From positions 1 through 34,827 of the forward strand of contig URKT01000011.1 of the NCBI GenBank assembly GCA_900548495.1: a DNA stretch of 34,827 nt, written 5' to 3'. Below, piece after piece: positions 1 to 7,392 of the stretch. How positions within the stretch are numbered: position 1 is the first letter of the stretch; the number at the start of each line of letters is the position of its first letter. This DNA is from an uncultured Collinsella sp. Its GTDB lineage: Bacteria > Actinomycetota > Coriobacteriia > Coriobacteriales > Coriobacteriaceae. The notes beneath the pieces were generated by a model that saw nothing but the letters and a program-made list of their open reading frames with translations, ran no database searches and was not told the DNA's origin. The position numbers were made by a program, and so were the translations under genes.

Positions 1-49
1 ATCTACACTCTCTCCGTCGTCGGCAGCGTCAGATGTGTATAAGAGACAG
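1..49 (+). other. Illumina Nextera i5 adapter (contamination)
   Basis: Bases 17-49 match the Nextera read-1 transposase adapter: TCGTCGGCAGCGTC followed by the 19-bp Tn5 mosaic end AGATGTGTATAAGAGACAG. Bases 1-8 (ATCTACAC) are the end of the P5 flow-cell oligo, and bases 9-16 (TCTCTCCG) sit where the 8-nt i5 index belongs. As I recall, that octamer is Nextera XT index S511. The whole block is therefore library adapter carried into the assembly, and genomic sequence starts at about base 50. The contig end here is artificial. Confidence 0.97.
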
Positions 50-136
50 GGGCAGATAGGGGCTTTTTAGGTTACATAATAAACTGTTAATCTATGCTAC
101 TATTTAACTTGGCATCGCAGTATGGAGGTGGTCAAA

Positions 137-652
137 GTGTTACGCACACTCAGAGCTTCGTTTTTCCTCTCGATACTTTTGATATTACCGATATGTTTCT
201 CGTTTAGCCCTTCGACTGCTTATGCTGCAGAAAGCGATGCTGTCGCAATTTCTGGCGCAACCCAAGATTTTGATTTAACGAAAGGTCCCGAGCAGTCTCA
301 TCAAATCAAGCTTAAGGATGGGACCGTTGCAGTAATAGGAATTAAAAAAACCAATGAACCCAGCCTGATATGGGACAGTTACTACAACAACGCATCTGGA
401 ACTTGGACTATCTATTACAACAGTCCTTTTATTTATCGCGAATTCAAGATCAAGATAGCGAACTCGCTCATTACCAGCGCTTGGGGACAAAACTATACGA
501 CTATCGGCTGTACGGTAACTAACGAGTCCTTTATATGGAACTCGAAACAGGCGACATATCGACTCAACTATGAATCGATGGGGATGACGTCCGGTATCGC
601 CGTGTTGCAAGCGACCATGGAAGGCAGCACGCTCCACACCTATGCAAACTAG
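137..652 (+). CDS. Secreted protein, resembles DUF5626 family
   Basis: A 171-residue protein with a clear Sec signal peptide: positively charged start (LRTLRAS), a hydrophobic core of about 15 residues, and a likely cleavage site after AYA just before ESDA. The mature part is rich in Trp, Tyr, Asn and Thr and predicted to be beta-rich, with patterns such as SGTWTIYYNSP and KQATYRLNYES. From memory this resembles DUF5626 secreted proteins of gut bacteria; the function is unknown. I chose the GTG at 137 rather than the in-frame ATG at 122, because that ATG lies against a GGAGG (124-128) that is a well-spaced ribosome site (8 nt) for the GTG. The gene is AT-richer than the rest of the window. 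A tiny membrane protein follows 24 nt downstream, probably in the same transcript. Confidence 0.72.
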   Translation: MLRTLRASFFLSILLILPICFSFSPSTAYAAESDAVAISGATQDFDLTKGPEQSHQIKLKDGTVAVIGIKKTNEPSLIWDSYYNNASGTWTIYYNSPFIYREFKIKIANSLITSAWGQNYTTIGCTVTNESFIWNSKQATYRLNYESMGMTSGIAVLQATMEGSTLHTYAN

Positions 653-676
653 ACTCACATCAATTGAGGAAGTTCA

Positions 677-781
677 ATGATCCCAATTCCTGCACGCTCA
701 GACATTATGATCGCTCTCGTTTGGATTCTCGTCGGAGTGCTTATTTGGCGTATCTGCAAATGGGTTAAAAACAAGAAATAG
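677..781 (+). CDS. 34-residue single-pass membrane protein
   Basis: A short reading frame with ATG at 677 and TAG at 779-781. It is preceded by a good ribosome site, GAGGA at 666-670, 6 nt before the start. The product begins MIPIPARSD, continues with one hydrophobic helix (IMIALVWILVGVLIW), and ends in a basic tail (KWVKNKK). This is the layout of a small single-pass inner-membrane protein with a cytoplasmic positive end. It sits 24 nt after the secreted protein gene and just before a terminator, so the two look like one operon. Possible roles are membrane peptide, toxin-like peptide or partner of the secreted protein. No family is recognised and the function is unknown. Confidence 0.55.
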   Translation: MIPIPARSDIMIALVWILVGVLIWRICKWVKNKK

Positions 782-815
782 TTGATAAAACGTATATGCC
801 ATTTATGCGATGCTT

Positions 816-842
816 GGGGCCGTTAAATCGGCCCCTATTTCT
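816..842 (+). terminator. Intrinsic terminator after the small membrane protein
   Basis: A 7-bp GC-rich stem, GGGGCCG (816-822) and CGGCCCC (829-835), closes a 6-nt loop and is followed by the T-rich run TATTTCTAT. It ends the two-gene unit at 137-781. Confidence 0.75.
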
Positions 843-983
843 ATAGCTTTTCAAGCAGCAGTCACCCATTTGGAAGTCGCAATGCCATTCATACGATTTC
901 GGCCCTTTAAGCCGCTATCTATTGGTAGGGACTCTTGTTGGTAAGGAGCGCTTACTAGATACAAACCTTGGCAATATATTGGT

Positions 984-1682
984 TTAGGCGGCGCTTGTTT
1001 CTTTGTATTCGAAGACTGGTTCTAGGAGGTCTTCGATGTTGCAGTGGAGGGCTTTTGCTATGGCTCTTACGCTTGTTACCGAAGCTTCATTGATGTTTCT
1101 CTGGCGCTGCTCGTACATTTGGATTGAGCGGAGTGACACATCCGATTCGTATGCCAGATCTTGTTGGGTTTTCTTGAGCCTCTTTCTTGCTAACGCAAGC
1201 TTGGTTTGCCTGGACGCTTTTTTCGCCATATCGCAGACGAGGCGAGCCACGCGTTCCTCCGAGGCTTCGTGCCAGGGGTAGTACAGACTGCGTAGCACAT
1301 CGAATGGAACGACATGCAGCAAATCTTCGAAAGACTCTCCTAGGCGCCACTGAAGGTATGCCAATATCCAGCCTGTCCAATATTCCGGTGTCTTTTCGAA
1401 TCGGTAGGTTCGATTTGGCATCGGCCTTGATTGATAGCCCGACCTTTCGACGATAAGCGCGAACAGCTCAACGCCCGATTTTCCCGACACTACCCATGCG
1501 TTGCCGCATTCGAACTCGCGAGCTACGCCGCTCAAGCAAAAGAGTTCAGCAACTTCCGATCCTTCTGCTCCATAATCGTTAACGGCATAGTCAAAGCAGT
1601 CGCCGAGATTGTTCATTGCGTCCTCGAGGTAGTAGACGGGGTATGTCCTACTCGGCCCACGATCCGTTAACTCTTGGATCAT
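984..1682 (-). CDS. HTH (XRE-type) protein, probable antitoxin-like partner of DUF3990 protein
   Basis: A 232-residue protein. The C-terminal part (about residues 160-218) is a Cro/C1-type helix-turn-helix: LALARKRLKKTQQDLAYES, then SLRSIQMYEQ and VRAIAKALHCNIEDLL. The N-terminal 150 residues are an acidic/aromatic domain (EYWTGWILAYLQW, VPFDVLRSLYYPWHEA) of the kind often linked to DUF3990 genes. It overlaps the upstream DUF3990 gene by 35 nt, so the two are translationally coupled. The ATG at 1682 has GGGAGGG 9 nt upstream. An alternative ATG at 1619 (GAGGA 4 nt before it) would remove 21 residues. It likely binds the double palindrome at 2348-2394 and represses the pair, as toxin-antitoxin repressors do. 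That role is inferred. Confidence 0.72.
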   Translation of the reverse strand: MIQELTDRGPSRTYPVYYLEDAMNNLGDCFDYAVNDYGAEGSEVAELFCLSGVAREFECGNAWVVSGKSGVELFALIVERSGYQSRPMPNRTYRFEKTPEYWTGWILAYLQWRLGESFEDLLHVVPFDVLRSLYYPWHEASEERVARLVCDMAKKASRQTKLALARKRLKKTQQDLAYESDVSLRSIQMYEQRQRNINEASVTSVRAIAKALHCNIEDLLEPVFEYKETSAA

Positions 1683-2331
1683 TCAAATCAACCCTCCCTG
1701 CCATCAAATCCCTAATGTCGACACCATCAGAGTCAAATCCGTTTACCGTATCCAGGTACTTTCGTCGAGCGTTCTGTTCTCGCTCAAATCGTTTGGGATA
1801 AAACTCAGCTCCCGAAGCCTGCTTCCAATCGCGGAACTTAATCGCCGAGAACGCACGCTCACTCATAGGCGCATATTGAATGCCCAAATCCCCCAAAAAC
1901 ATAATGCGCTGCAATTGCCTGAGCGAGATCATGCCGTTGACAAACTGTCTTGCAAACGAGAAATAGGAATCGTCTGCACGATAGCCTCGAATAACGTCAT
2001 AGGGAGAAATATCAATCAGGCAGTTATCCAGCAGATAACGAAGCCCCTCGCGTGCTACTGGCGTTGAAACATTGAACTCTCTGTTATTCGCCAGAATTGC
2101 AAGCCAGTTGAGAATCGAGAACTCACCTGATTCCAAATCCAAAATCGCAAGGCCATCTAAATCAAGCTCATATCGATTGGCAATGCCATCAGACTCGGTC
2201 CGACATGCCCACTCCATTGCCATTTCCTCATGCGGTGTGCAATAAAACCCGCGCCCATAGTCATTGAATTGCCTGCATTTATCCAACGATGGATGCTCGA
2301 CAACAACCTCCGACCCGTGCCAAAGCTCCAT
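1648..2331 (-). CDS. DUF3990 family protein, ADP-ribosyltransferase-like putative toxin
   Basis: A 227-residue protein. Its first 45 residues carry the DUF3990 signature: LWHGSEVVVEHPSL, then NDYGRGFYCTPHEEMAMEWA. As I recall, DUF3990 has been placed in the ADP-ribosyltransferase fold, where HGS and the GRGFY segment would help form the NAD pocket. The C-terminal half (from RAFSAIKFRDWKQ) is charged and not recognised. The ATG at 2331 has a perfect AGGAGG 5 nt upstream. It is the first gene of a two-gene operon with the HTH protein and lies directly under the operator palindrome. The putative toxin preceding its putative regulator is one known arrangement of such pairs. Activity is not shown by sequence alone; phage defence or TA function is inference. 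Confidence 0.7.
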   Translation of the reverse strand: MELWHGSEVVVEHPSLDKCRQFNDYGRGFYCTPHEEMAMEWACRTESDGIANRYELDLDGLAILDLESGEFSILNWLAILANNREFNVSTPVAREGLRYLLDNCLIDISPYDVIRGYRADDSYFSFARQFVNGMISLRQLQRIMFLGDLGIQYAPMSERAFSAIKFRDWKQASGAEFYPKRFEREQNARRKYLDTVNGFDSDGVDIRDLMAGRVDLNDPRVNGSWAE

Positions 2332-2344
2332 ATCGACCTCCTAA

Positions 2345-2373
2345 AAAATATCACCTCAGCGATAGTTTACCAA
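2345..2373 (-). promoter_or_regulatory. Putative promoter of the DUF3990-HTH operon
   Basis: On the minus strand TTGGTA (2373-2368) and TATTTT (2350-2345) are separated by exactly 17 nt. The -10 box is very close to the AGGAGG ribosome site, so the leader would be only a few bases. The spacer contains one operator half, so bound repressor would occlude polymerase. Confidence 0.45.
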
Positions 2374-2394
2374 TAACTATCACTGAGGTGATAT
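2348..2394. promoter_or_regulatory. Double-palindrome operator of the TA-like operon
   Basis: A 47-bp inverted repeat with 20-bp arms (2348-2367 and 2375-2394, one mismatch) around a 7-nt centre. Each arm also contains a smaller palindrome: TATCACTGAGGTGATA (2378-2393, perfect 6-bp arms) and the slightly imperfect TATCACCTCAGCGATA (2349-2364). This is two 16-bp operator sites facing each other 13 nt apart, fitting cooperative binding by two dimers of the HTH protein. Confidence 0.75.
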
Positions 2395-2425
2395 AGATAG
2401 GAGCTTTTGAAGGGCTGCAGCCTGA

Positions 2426-3016
2426 CTAGAGGCAGGCCTCGGCGATGCGCTTTTTTAGTTCGTCGATGCCAGTGCCGGTTTGGGAGCTTGTAATGATTAC
2501 GTTCTCGGCCGGAACGTTGAGCTGCTTTTTGATGGCTGCTGCTTGGCGGGCCTGCTGGGTGCGGCTGAGTTTGTCGGCCTTGGTGAGGCAGACGATAAAG
2601 TTGAACTCGTTGCCCTGCAGGTAGTCGATCATGTCATGGTCGAGTTTACTGGGATCGTGGCGAATGTCCACCAGCGACACAACCAGGTTAAAGCTGCGCT
2701 CGGAGTCAAAAAAGTCGCCGATAAGCTCGGCCCAACGGTCGCGCTCGGCCTTGGAGCGACGCGCGAAACCGTAGCCCGGCAGGTCCACAAAGTGCACATC
2801 GTCGGCCTCGAAGAAATTGATATTGCTCGTCTTGCCCGGCGTACTGGAAACCTTGACTAGGTTCTTGCGGCCAAATAGCTTGTTCATAATCGACGACTTG
2901 CCCACGTTGGAGCGGCCGACAAAGCTCACCTCGGGGCAGGTGGACTCGGGAATCTGCGAAACCTTGCCATAGCTGGCGACGAACTTGGCAAGCTGGTAGT
3001 TAATGGAATCGGCCAT
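2426..3016 (-). CDS. engB: Ribosome biogenesis GTPase EngB/YsxC
   Basis: A 196-residue TrmE-Era-EngA-like GTPase of normal EngB length. All G motifs are visible: G1 GRSNVGKSS (about residues 34-42), G2 TPGKTS, G3 DLPGYG, G4 TKADKL and G5 TSSQTGTGI. EngB acts in large-subunit ribosome assembly in the cytoplasm and is usually essential. The start is set at the ATG at 3016, because AAGGAG (3022-3027) sits 5 nt upstream; the GTG two codons earlier overlaps that ribosome site. It follows mtnN by 38 nt on the same strand and the two are probably co-transcribed. Confidence 0.96.
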   Translation of the reverse strand: MADSINYQLAKFVASYGKVSQIPESTCPEVSFVGRSNVGKSSIMNKLFGRKNLVKVSSTPGKTSNINFFEADDVHFVDLPGYGFARRSKAERDRWAELIGDFFDSERSFNLVVSLVDIRHDPSKLDHDMIDYLQGNEFNFIVCLTKADKLSRTQQARQAAAIKKQLNVPAENVIITSSQTGTGIDELKKRIAEACL

Positions 3017-3054
3017 GGACACTCCTTGGTCGTAGGTTCTTACAAATAGACGCG

Positions 3055-3795
3055 CTATTGCGCAGCGGCAATGCGGCGGACGATATCGAGCGTAATGTCA
3101 CTTGCGACACGCGCGTACTCGAACAGATCGAACTCTCGCTCGCAAATTGCATCGTACGCCTCGTCACAATTATCGCTGATAGCGCGCAACACCAGGCAAT
3201 CGACACCATTTTTGGTTGCGACATGGGCAATTGCCGCGCCCTCCATGCCGACACAATCGGCATGCGTCGCCTCGATAGCGTCGTTGCGCATGGTAGCGCC
3301 CGTCACAAAGCGGTTACCCGTGGCAATCGTGCCGACCAGGAACTGCTTGGTGCCCTCGTTCGAAGCGACTGCATTTTTCGAAGCGTCAACAAACCCACGC
3401 TCAGCAAGCACGTCGGCGGCAATATCGACCAGCGCGGGCGTCGAGCCAAACTCCTCGAGCCCCGGTGCGGACTCGGCGATAAGCGCGGTATCGGTATCCA
3501 GATAGCGTAGGCGTTTGCCAATGACCACGTCGTCGATATGGAGCTTGGGGTTCAAACCGCCCGCAATGCCCGAAAACACAACAGCCTGCGGAGCATACTT
3601 GCTAATGAGGTGCTGTGTTGCAGCGGCGGCGTTCACCGTGCCCATGCCCGCCGTCGTGGCGACAACTGTCAGGCCGTCGAGCTCACCGCTCACAACGGTC
3701 AAGCCCGCCTCCCGTGCCTCGCAAACGTCGTTCAGCTCTTCCTTAATCTGCATGATCTCTTTTTCGAGCGCACCGATAATCGCGATGGTAGCCAT
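3055..3795 (-). CDS. mtnN: 5'-methylthioadenosine/S-adenosylhomocysteine nucleosidase
   Basis: A 246-residue cytoplasmic nucleosidase that splits the N-glycosidic bond of S-adenosylhomocysteine, methylthioadenosine and 5'-deoxyadenosine. Family landmarks are present: N-terminal IAIIGALEKE with the catalytic Glu (E13), SGIAGG, GNRFV, VGMEGAA with the ribose-binding Glu (E185), and RAISD with the purine-binding Asp (D208). I start at the ATG at 3795 (MATIAIIG), which has GGGGA about 5 nt upstream and matches family starts; the ATG at 3807 lacks a good ribosome site. Clearing 5'-deoxyadenosine is useful to cells with radical SAM enzymes such as PflA, encoded nearby. Confidence 0.95.
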   Translation of the reverse strand: MATIAIIGALEKEIMQIKEELNDVCEAREAGLTVVSGELDGLTVVATTAGMGTVNAAAATQHLISKYAPQAVVFSGIAGGLNPKLHIDDVVIGKRLRYLDTDTALIAESAPGLEEFGSTPALVDIAADVLAERGFVDASKNAVASNEGTKQFLVGTIATGNRFVTGATMRNDAIEATHADCVGMEGAAIAHVATKNGVDCLVLRAISDNCDEAYDAICEREFDLFEYARVASDITLDIVRRIAAAQ

Positions 3796-3873
3796 ACCAT
3801 TCCCCAAACCTATACGAAATTCTCAACCAAGGTATGGTACCAGCATTTTGTTTGACCTCGCCAAACGAACACG

Positions 3874-4992
3874 CTAAGCCAGTGCAGCTCGCGTATCAAA
3901 CAGAGCCTTTGCAATCGCGGCCGTAACCTCGCTCGAACGGTCACTCCATAGCATCGATGTCATGATACCCATGACATAGGTACAGCCATCGATGTCGATA
4001 AGGCCCGCATCGCATGTCGAGTAGTAACCATCCTCGCTAATCCAGCCTGCCTTGTTGCGCACCAAAACCTGCTCGTCCGCAATGCCATCGCGAATAAACG
4101 AGCGCGATGTTGATGCCAGAAGGCCCGACAGCCACTGTGAAGTCTCGGTATCCATGCTCAGATACTCGCTCATCTCACGCCATAACCTCGCAGAAGTGCG
4201 CGGGCAGTAGGTCGGAAAATCACTCATCGGATTCAGTGCCGTTTCGTCATCAACACCCAGATTGGCAATCCAATCCTCATAGCCATCATGGTCAAACGCC
4301 GCGCGTAACGCGATAAACGAATCGTTGTCTGAGTTGACGACGGCATTCTCGATAAGGTTGCGCACCGTCTGCCAGCCCATGCTGTAACCACCATACGTGG
4401 CTAAAGGCCCATCGAGCGACACCTGCCCCGATTCGACCAACGTCTCGCAAATATAGAGCGCATACAGCGCTTTGTAGCTGCTCGCTCCATACACCTCGAC
4501 ATCGGCGTTATACGTCACGCCCCTACCGCTCGATAGGTCGTAGAACACTACACCCACATCGCCCAGCTCCTGCGCCCGACACAGGGCATCCTGGAGCGAG
4601 GCAAGGCTCTCATCCTCCAAGGCAGGAGTCTTGTTATCCACCAACGAGAAGGTCCGAACGGTATCACCCGAAGGGATATCGTTGAAGTCCGCCTTCGAAA
4701 GTCTCGTCTTGAGATCTGCCGTCGACAGAGCTTGATCTGCCGACGCTTTGGACTTTGAAACCTTCTCGTTTTGCAGCTGTACCGTTGACGCATCTGGGCG
4801 CCCCGTTCGCTCCGAGGCGTAGGTTTTAACGGTAATTCCGAGGATAATAACCGCCGACGTTAGCATCCCAATGGCGGCAATCTTCCTCACGCGGATGCGA
4901 GCGCCGGCAAGGCCACGCGAAGACGTGCCCTTCGTCTTATATCTGCTGCCATGCTGCGGCACACACTCGTCCCGCGATGCGATGTTTCGCAC
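3874..4992 (-). CDS. Membrane-anchored class A beta-lactamase-like serine hydrolase
   Basis: A 372-residue protein with a short basic cytoplasmic tail, one membrane helix (about residues 37-58), a low-complexity linker of about 65 residues, and a penicillin-binding/beta-lactamase-2 domain. The three active-site motifs are in order: SSYK (Ser171, Lys174), SDN (221-223) and KAG (314-316). KAG replaces the usual KTG, which also occurs in non-resistance serine hydrolases. I see no confident class A omega-loop Glu, so a peptidoglycan DD-peptidase or cell-wall role is as likely as beta-lactam hydrolysis. The GTG start at 4992 is chosen for its AGGAG at 4998-5002 (5-nt spacing); an ATG at 5031 has no ribosome site. 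Compared with secreted class A enzymes, the anchor and long linker are unusual. Confidence 0.8.
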   Translation of the reverse strand: MRNIASRDECVPQHGSRYKTKGTSSRGLAGARIRVRKIAAIGMLTSAVIILGITVKTYASERTGRPDASTVQLQNEKVSKSKASADQALSTADLKTRLSKADFNDIPSGDTVRTFSLVDNKTPALEDESLASLQDALCRAQELGDVGVVFYDLSSGRGVTYNADVEVYGASSYKALYALYICETLVESGQVSLDGPLATYGGYSMGWQTVRNLIENAVVNSDNDSFIALRAAFDHDGYEDWIANLGVDDETALNPMSDFPTYCPRTSARLWREMSEYLSMDTETSQWLSGLLASTSRSFIRDGIADEQVLVRNKAGWISEDGYYSTCDAGLIDIDGCTYVMGIMTSMLWSDRSSEVTAAIAKALFDTRAALA

Positions 4993-5195
4993 GTGGTCTC
5001 CTGACTGCCACCGTTTATATACGAGCAGCATGATACCGAGCAGGCAATTCTTTCCAAAGATATTCAGCGGCGTTTAAGGTGTCTTTAAAGAAACCACAAG
5101 CGTATTTATCCAAATGGCACGATTCTGTTGCGCATCTCACCGCAACCCAGAGAGCAGTCTTTTTAGGACGGGGCTCTTTAGCAATCAACTAGGTG

Positions 5196-5240
5196 CCCAG
5201 GGGCACTCATTTAAGTCTGTCCCCAATGAGTGCCCTTGGG
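5196..5240. repeat. Stem-loop repeat A (conserved TAA-CTGTCCC loop)
   Basis: The 16-nt arms at 5196-5211 and 5225-5240 pair with a single G-U wobble. They enclose the 13-nt loop TAAGTCTGTCCCC (5212-5224). It lies in the gap between the beta-lactamase-like gene and pflA. The loop nearly matches that of the hairpin at 23408-23446, although the stems differ. This looks like a small palindromic intergenic repeat of REP type, and may also end transcription of pflA from the other side. Confidence 0.7.
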
Positions 5241-5256
5241 GAACGAAAATGGCATG

Positions 5257-6075
5257 CTATCCGATAGCGTTTTTGAGCTCCGCACGGCGCTTTTTCATGC
5301 CGGTCATAACGGCATTGCGCAGCTCGGGCATGCGCGCGGTATCCATCTGGGGCACGCCCTCAAGCTTATAGGGAATCCCCAGCTGCTCATACTTGACGAC
5401 GCCCATCGTGTGATACGGCAGCATTTCCAGGCCCACCACGTTGTGCCATGGAGCGATGAGGCGACCGAGCTTCTCACACTCCTCCACCGTGTCGGTAATG
5501 CCCGGCACAACCACGTGGCGGATAACGACCTTGATCTTGCGACGTGCAAGCTCATCGCCAAACGCCAGAATGCGTGCGGGATCGCACCCAGTCAGCTTTT
5601 TATGCTCGACGGGATCGGCGTGTTTAATGTCGAGCAGTACCATGTCGGTCTCGTTGAGCACGGCATCGAACTTCTCGGGATGCTGGGGGTCGAAGGCGTA
5701 GCCGCAGCTATCCAGGCAGGTATGCACGCGGCCGTCGGGGTTGTTGTGCATTGCACGGAATAGGTCGGCTAAAAACGCGGGCTGCAGGAGCGGCTCGCCG
5801 CCGGACACCGTAATACCACCGCTGCGATAAAACTCATGGTTGCTCTGGAACTCATCCATGAGGTGCTCGACAGTCACCATCGTGCCGCCGTTAACCGACC
5901 AGGTGTCGGGGTTGTGGCAATACGCACAGCGCATAGGGCAGCCCTGAACAAACACCACAAAGCGGATGCCGGGTCCATCGACTGTTCCCATCGTCTCAAT
6001 CGAATGCACGCGGCCCAGGGCAAACGCAGAGTCCTCGGGACGAGCGTCCACACCCTCGAGCGTCATCTCAGCCAT
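5257..6075 (-). CDS. pflA: Pyruvate formate-lyase activating enzyme (radical SAM)
   Basis: A radical SAM protein of about 272 residues. The CxxxCxxC cluster motif lies within FVQGCPMRCAYCHNPDTW and holds the 4Fe-4S cluster that cleaves S-adenosylmethionine. GGITVSGGEPLLQ follows, the usual second radical-SAM motif. It installs the glycyl radical on pyruvate formate-lyase under anaerobic conditions. The substrate is probably the small glycyl-radical protein at 13311-13562, encoded 7 kb away rather than beside pflA. I start at the ATG at 6075 (AAGG 8 nt upstream). Other in-frame ATGs at 6096 and 6066 are possible; the family core begins later, at RVHSIETMGTVDGPG. Confidence 0.93.
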   Translation of the reverse strand: MAEMTLEGVDARPEDSAFALGRVHSIETMGTVDGPGIRFVVFVQGCPMRCAYCHNPDTWSVNGGTMVTVEHLMDEFQSNHEFYRSGGITVSGGEPLLQPAFLADLFRAMHNNPDGRVHTCLDSCGYAFDPQHPEKFDAVLNETDMVLLDIKHADPVEHKKLTGCDPARILAFGDELARRKIKVVIRHVVVPGITDTVEECEKLGRLIAPWHNVVGLEMLPYHTMGVVKYEQLGIPYKLEGVPQMDTARMPELRNAVMTGMKKRRAELKNAIG

Positions 6076-6197
6076 TCCCGCTACCTTGCCTCTCATTGGT
6101 TTAAGCTACATAAATGCCAGAGTCATTCTAGCCCATATGCATGATGGCGAAACTGTTTAGCGGTCAATTGGGTTGTTCTATTTAGCCCCACGCAAGA

Positions 6198-6230
6198 GCG
6201 GCGGGAAGGTTGTCGCAACCCGCCCGCCGC
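6198..6230. terminator. GC-rich hairpin between degV and pflA
   Basis: An 8-bp stem GCGGCGGG (6198-6205) / CCCGCCGC (6223-6230) and an inner 5-bp stem GGTTG/CAACC capped by TCG. It lies just after the degV stop on the minus strand. There is no strong T-run, so it may be a weak terminator or an mRNA-stabilising structure. Confidence 0.5.
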
Positions 6231-6261
6231 CGAGGCTATAGAAATCGATAGACGCCAGGCC

Positions 6262-7116
6262 TTACGCTTTAAGCGTGAGCACCGCACCAAAGGCGGTCGG
6301 GCCGCAATGGCTCGAGATGACGCCGCCGACCTGAGTCCAGGTAACGTCCTTAAAGCCCAGATCATGCGCATAGACCTCCATGTCATCGCGCAGCTCCTGG
6401 GAAAGGCCCACCGAATACGCCAGGCCAATGTGCGAGTAGTCAATCTCGCCCTTCGCAACCATGTGGTCAATAAAGGCGCGGGCGCACTTGAGCATAGAGC
6501 CGCGGAACTTCTTGGTCGCCACGAACTTGCCGCCCGTCACCTCAATGCAGGGCTTAATCTTGAGCAGATGGGCGCCAAGGAATGCGACGTTGGACAAGCG
6601 ACCGCCCGCCTTAAGAAAGGCAAGATCGGTAGGAACAAAGCCCAGCAGCACGCGGTCCATGACGGAATTCGTAAATGCAAAGATCTCGTCGACGGTGGCA
6701 TCGGGGTGAGCCTCGATGTATTTGGCGGTCTCGACGACAACGAGCGACTGGCCTACCGAGACAAAGCGCGTGTCCATAGAGAACACGTAGTCGCGACCCT
6801 TGGCGGCGATCTTCGATGATTGATGCGAGCAGGTCGTGGCCTCGGAATACGCGAGATGCAGAATAGTCGCATCGGGCTGCTCAGCGTGAATGCGGTCGTA
6901 CACGTGAGCAAAATCCGCAGGCGCGCAGCCGCTGGTCTTGGGCATCACGCCAAACTCGTTGCAGCGCGAATAAATCTCGAGCGGATCGATCGAGCCGTCC
7001 TCGACGGTCTCGTCACCAATCGTGACATGCATGGGCACGCGCACGATGCCGTAGCGCTCGCAGAGCTCCGGCGTCACATCCGACCCAGACTCAACCACGA
7101 TTACGTACTTGCCCAT
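6262..7116 (-). CDS. DegV family fatty-acid-binding protein
   Basis: A 284-residue protein of typical DegV length. The N-terminal YVIVVESGSDVTPELCERYGI contains the ESxSD variant of the family's start motif. It continues with PKTSGCAPADF, the family TSQPSP-like ligand loop region, then FLKAGGRLSN and a C-terminal VGGVISSHCGPTAFG. DegV/FakB proteins bind fatty acids and present them to a fatty acid kinase for phospholipid synthesis. No FakA kinase is seen in this window. The start at 7116 is chosen by family alignment, because the upstream in-frame extension is Arg-rich and atypical; the ribosome site here is weak. Confidence 0.88.
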   Translation of the reverse strand: MGKYVIVVESGSDVTPELCERYGIVRVPMHVTIGDETVEDGSIDPLEIYSRCNEFGVMPKTSGCAPADFAHVYDRIHAEQPDATILHLAYSEATTCSHQSSKIAAKGRDYVFSMDTRFVSVGQSLVVVETAKYIEAHPDATVDEIFAFTNSVMDRVLLGFVPTDLAFLKAGGRLSNVAFLGAHLLKIKPCIEVTGGKFVATKKFRGSMLKCARAFIDHMVAKGEIDYSHIGLAYSVGLSQELRDDMEVYAHDLGFKDVTWTQVGGVISSHCGPTAFGAVLTLKA

Positions 7117-7392
7117 TATTATCACGACCCATCTCGACATTGGCTTTTCAATACATGGCACGCGCCGCCGCACTGTTGCACAACGGCGTCCAAGCGCCAA
7201 AGAGACGCCGCCCCTTGCACACAACAAAGGACAGCGTCTCCCTGGAAAACTCCGTGCTTATCTAGGATTCCACACGGTTTATTAAGGAGGGTTACTTATT
7301 CCGCAAACGGTCGCTATATGCGGTAAGCGGTAGTTGGCCGCGACAACTGCGACACATTCCGTCCAGCAAATCCAATCGTGCTCCACGCACGG

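Noticed and set aside
7228..7392. SD-like AAGGAGGG at about 7284-7291 in the gap between scrB and degV
   Set aside because: No ATG, GTG or TTG follows at the right distance with an open frame. The nearby weak hairpins lack convincing stems.
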